Below, in pieces: positions 20,110 through 22,500 of a stretch of 22,500 nt of DNA (within the stretch, counting starts at the first letter, position 1; each line of letters begins with the position of its first letter). Under the pieces are notes generated by a model. That model searched no databases. It saw nothing but the letters and a program-made list of their open reading frames with translations, and was not told the origin of the DNA. This stretch comes from Letharia columbiana (Eukaryota; Ascomycota; Lecanoromycetes; Lecanorales; Parmeliaceae). The position numbers were made by a program, and so were the translations under genes. Location of the stretch: assembly GCF_014066305.1 (NCBI RefSeq), contig NW_023501062.1:25001-47500 (forward strand), given 5' to 3'.

Positions 20110-20850
20110 TTATAAGTAAATAGTATTAATAAATTCCCGCGAATAAAAGAAAGTATTACGACGTTCTCGCCGAAATCTTCGTTATTATTAATTTACTATA
20201 TTAGATAAGAGTATTAGTAAATAAATTTATAGCCCTTAAGAATATACTTTTAAAGATTTTTAAATATTTCTATTAAAGAATAAATGCTTATATAAAGAGC
20301 GTCTAGCTCTATATAATTAGGAGAGATAAATTTTTTATTATTATTTATACTTACTAGTTATAATAGCGCGTTTAAGATAATATAATTCTTTTTAAATTTA
20401 TACTTAATATTTAGCTTTAATTAGTAAAGAAACTAAGAGATATATATAAGATAAATATTTATATATATTATAAAGAATATTATAACGATAAAAGTTTATT
20501 TTATAATATTAAGAATCGCTAAATAATTTATCTAAATAATAACTATATATATTAAAGATTTAATTAAATACTTAACTTTCTTAATCACCTATATAAATTC
20601 TACAATTTCGAATTTTATTATTTAATAATTTAGCTCCGCGAAAGTTAATTATTATAATAAAAATATAATTAGCTATATAATTATTCGCGACGATTATTTC
20701 TCTATAAAAATATCGTCTTTAACGTAAAAGATAATAACTTCGAATTTAAATTCTTTAAAAATATTAAGATCTATTTATAAGATTCTTAAGAAATTAAAAT
20801 ATATTAAGATACTTAATTTAAATAACGCTTTCTAAAATTTCTTAAAAGAA
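20110..20850 (-). pseudogene. Gypsy RNase H relic
   Basis: RNase H removes the RNA template during reverse transcription. The minus strand reads 'IDLNIFKEFKFEVIIFYVKD' (about 20,705-20,780, the YIDLDASKEFGFG..YHVK type), then 'PIIFLLRQLTFAELNY' with stops read as Gln/Trp (about 20,620-20,660, for RPILFLSRQLTPAELNYWPTELE), then '*INYLAILNIIK*T' (about 20,495-20,530, for TDHLATLNIVKQT), 'KLNIKYKFKKNYIILNALL' (about 20,345-20,405, for RLNVKHKPGK.NIVPDALSRL) and 'YIELDALY' (about 20,295-20,317). All are in one frame, which differs from both the reverse transcriptase thumb and the integrase. Confidence 0.92.
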
Positions 20851-21340
20851 ATTTATTCGATAACGAAAGTTATTAATAGTCTTATTTTCGAAATATATAC
20901 TTTATAAAGATTATTTTTCGTCGAGACTTTCTTTAGTAGACGAGTCTTAAAATTCTAAAGGGGCTTCGTTAATTACGTATAGAAATATATATATTATTAT
21001 AGATACTCTATAAGACTTAAATAATACTTTAAATTATCGAAGGTTCTTAGATATTAAAATTAATTAATTATTTTAAATTTTTTTTCGAAAGTAGCTAATT
21101 TAAGTAAGTTAACTCTTTATTTAAATAAATTTATATTAGAATAGTTAAGAAAGACTTTCTTTAAATTAATCGAGATATTATATTTCGATAATAGAATAAA
21201 GAATTAATAGAGATAAGAGATATAGTTAATAAAAGATTTAAAGTTATATACTATATCGTTAATATATATTTAAAGAAATTTCTTAATAGCGCGAAGTATA
21301 TTATCGATTTATCTTTAAATATAAATAATAAAGTTTATAT
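20850..21340 (-). pseudogene. Gypsy reverse transcriptase relic (thumb and connection)
   Basis: The minus strand reads 'LDWFKESLS' (stop as Trp, about 21,150-21,175, the EEHL.HLR.VF block), 'ISYFRKKI' (about 21,075-21,100, for PSV.LLGQKV), 'SKNLR*FKVLFKSYR' (about 21,005-21,050, for P.TLKQLETFLGLTGYLR), then after a one-base frame change near 20,980 'YTQLTKPLQNFKTRLL' (stops as Gln, about 20,930-20,978, for YAQLAKPLQ.LKT.LL) and 'KALFKLSILIYFNF' (about 20,790-20,845, for KALSKPTTLIHF). The catalytic YVDD block was not identified with confidence; the candidate region is about 21,190-21,330. Confidence 0.8.
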
Positions 21341-22500
21341 TTCTTATAATTAGTATTAGAAATATTTTTTAATTATAATAATTAATAATAATTTATAAGT
21401 ATTAATAGTTTAGATATACTCGCTATTAATAGAAGAATAATAAAGTATTAAAAATTAAGATATAGCTATATTTTCGAAATCTAACGATTATATCTATTTA
21501 GAGAGATATTAAATAAGAATTATATATTAATAAATCGTTTATATCTCGAATATCTATAATTAGATAACTCTTTCTCTTATTATCTAGAAGATTTTTTTAT
21601 ATTATAAAGACTAAATAGCTAAATAAAATAAATTAAGAAATCTATTTAAGACATTCTTACTTATAAAGTTTATTAAATATATAATTAATAACTTTCTTAT
21701 CGCGTAATTCTAAAGAATAAATCTTCGTCTTATTATTAACTCTATTTTTCTAATTAAATTTAAAAGAAAGCTTTATTTACTCTTTTAATAATATATTAAT
21801 AAATTTTTCGTTAATCTATAGTGTAGAAAATTTATTAATAAGATTAGTAAGAGTATTTCTAGCGAGGTTATTTTTATAGATAATTATTTTATTAGAAAAT
21901 TATTTCTCTTTTCTTAATATAGATTTAATATTTAATAAAAATTCCGACGTTATAATAGCGACGATAAACGCTTTTTTTAATTACCCTATTTTCTTTAAAA
22001 AGGCTATTAATATATATTCTAGATCGAGATCTATTTAAAAGTACTTTTTATAATTAAATTTAATAATATCGTTAAATCGAAATCTTCGAGAAATCTCGAT
22101 TTCTCGATCTAAGTTATTTTTAATAAGTATATTAATTATATTATAATTAATTAGATATAAGAAAAATATTATCTTCGCCTAATTTATAAGCTTAAAAATA
22201 TAATTATAATCGTTGAGGAGAGCGAGTATTCTTAAAATTAATATAAATTCTTCGCTATATAATAGAATTATTATTATTAAATTAGCGTAAATCTTTCTTC
22301 TAATAAATTAATTATATTAACGAGTAATAATTATAATCTCTATTTTATAGCTCTTAATATAGATCTTTTATTTAAAAATATTAATCGAGATTTCTTTAGA
22401 ATCGATAAAATCGTTACTAATTAGTATATTAGTATATAATTTATTTATAATATAGATTTCTTATTAAATATATATAAAAACCTTATTTTTTTAATTATTA
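21340..22500 (-). other. Upstream pol of the gypsy relic, not traced
   Basis: By position this should hold the N-terminal reverse transcriptase and perhaps protease of the gypsy relic. The stretch has the same RIP-type composition. I could not anchor it to a family motif, and no other feature was seen. The element continues beyond the right edge. Confidence 0.4.

Larger units (their letters stand above)
1..22500. other. RIP-mutated, AT-rich transposon block
   Basis: Seen directly: by eye, 1-9,480 contains only about ten TG and ten CA dinucleotides, while TA is everywhere. The remaining C and G sit in CG, CT/AG or CC/GG contexts. In the recognisable pol genes the in-frame stops are TAA/TAG at positions where related proteins have Trp or Gln, as C-to-T change at CpA on both strands would produce. 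Known: this is the signature of repeat-induced point mutation in Pezizomycotina. Inference: the window is an AT-isochore, such as a centromeric, subtelomeric or transposon-island region. The exceptions, where TG and CA persist, are 9,480-11,290 and about 18,040-18,480. Confidence 0.93.
18046..22500 (-). mobile_element. Ty3/gypsy chromovirus relic (3' part, runs off the window)
   Basis: Domains on the minus strand, from high to low coordinates, are reverse transcriptase, RNase H, integrase and chromodomain, the order of Ty3/gypsy chromoviruses. Chromodomain chromoviruses insert into heterochromatin, which fits the setting. The 3' end lies near 18,046-18,480, where a candidate LTR boundary begins with 'tgttatgatag'. 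The 5' part (gag, protease, 5' LTR) is beyond the right edge or in the untraced 21,330-22,500. Pol is disabled by many RIP-type stops, a single-base frame change near 20,980 and a 98-bp tandem duplication. Confidence 0.9.

Noticed and set aside
21190..21330. YVDD catalytic motif of the gypsy reverse transcriptase
   Set aside because: No frame gave a reading that matched the motif well enough, even allowing Asp-to-Asn changes, so it was not annotated.
1..22500. Reassigned stop codons or a mitochondrial genetic code
   Set aside because: Stops in the recognisable pol genes are TAA and TAG at both Trp and Gln positions, together with Asp-to-Asn and Cys-to-Tyr changes. One reassignment cannot explain this, but CpA/TpG transitions do. 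No mitochondrial genes, tRNAs or rRNAs are present.

Overview
This window looks like an AT-rich heterochromatic block from a filamentous ascomycete (Pezizomycotina). It is built from transposable elements mutated by RIP (repeat-induced point mutation). CpA and TpG are almost absent over most of the 22.5 kb and TpA is in large excess, while C survives mainly in CpG, CpT and CpC. Wherever a known protein family can be read, in-frame TAA/TAG fall where Trp (TGG) or Gln (CAA/CAG) is expected. I found no intact gene, tRNA or rRNA. All coding features are relics. The species cannot be told from the sequence.

Layout. (1) 1-9,480: a degenerate region with a long plus-strand quasi-ORF (about 4,713-8,220, possibly to 9,200). 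It reads like a large fungal DNA-transposon transposase-like protein. To its left is an unidentified minus-strand quasi-ORF (about 1,930-3,200), and at the left edge a minus-strand Glu/Tyr-repeat fragment. (2) 9,480-11,290: a non-coding, less mutated island that keeps TG and CA. It holds 53-bp and 11-bp tandem repeats. It also holds a 69-bp segment (11,095-11,163) that is an inverted, transition-diverged copy of bases 1-69. These two copies may be the arms of one element enclosing the transposase-like relic. (3) 11,290-11,600: a minisatellite of alternating 25-bp half-units. (4) About 12,060-16,750: a Ty1/copia retrotransposon relic on the minus strand, with integrase, reverse transcriptase and RNase H. 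(5) 17,130-18,046: an anonymous AT-rich spacer. (6) 18,046-22,500 and beyond: the 3' part of a Ty3/gypsy chromovirus on the minus strand, with reverse transcriptase, RNase H, integrase, chromodomain and a repeat-rich 3' end. Its pol is interrupted by a 98-bp tandem duplication.

The parts do not form a working pathway. They record successive transposon insertions that were silenced by RIP. The most informative points are the inverted 69-bp copies, the long transposase-like relic, the 98-bp frame-shifting duplication in pol, and the tandem repeats whose copies differ only by transitions.
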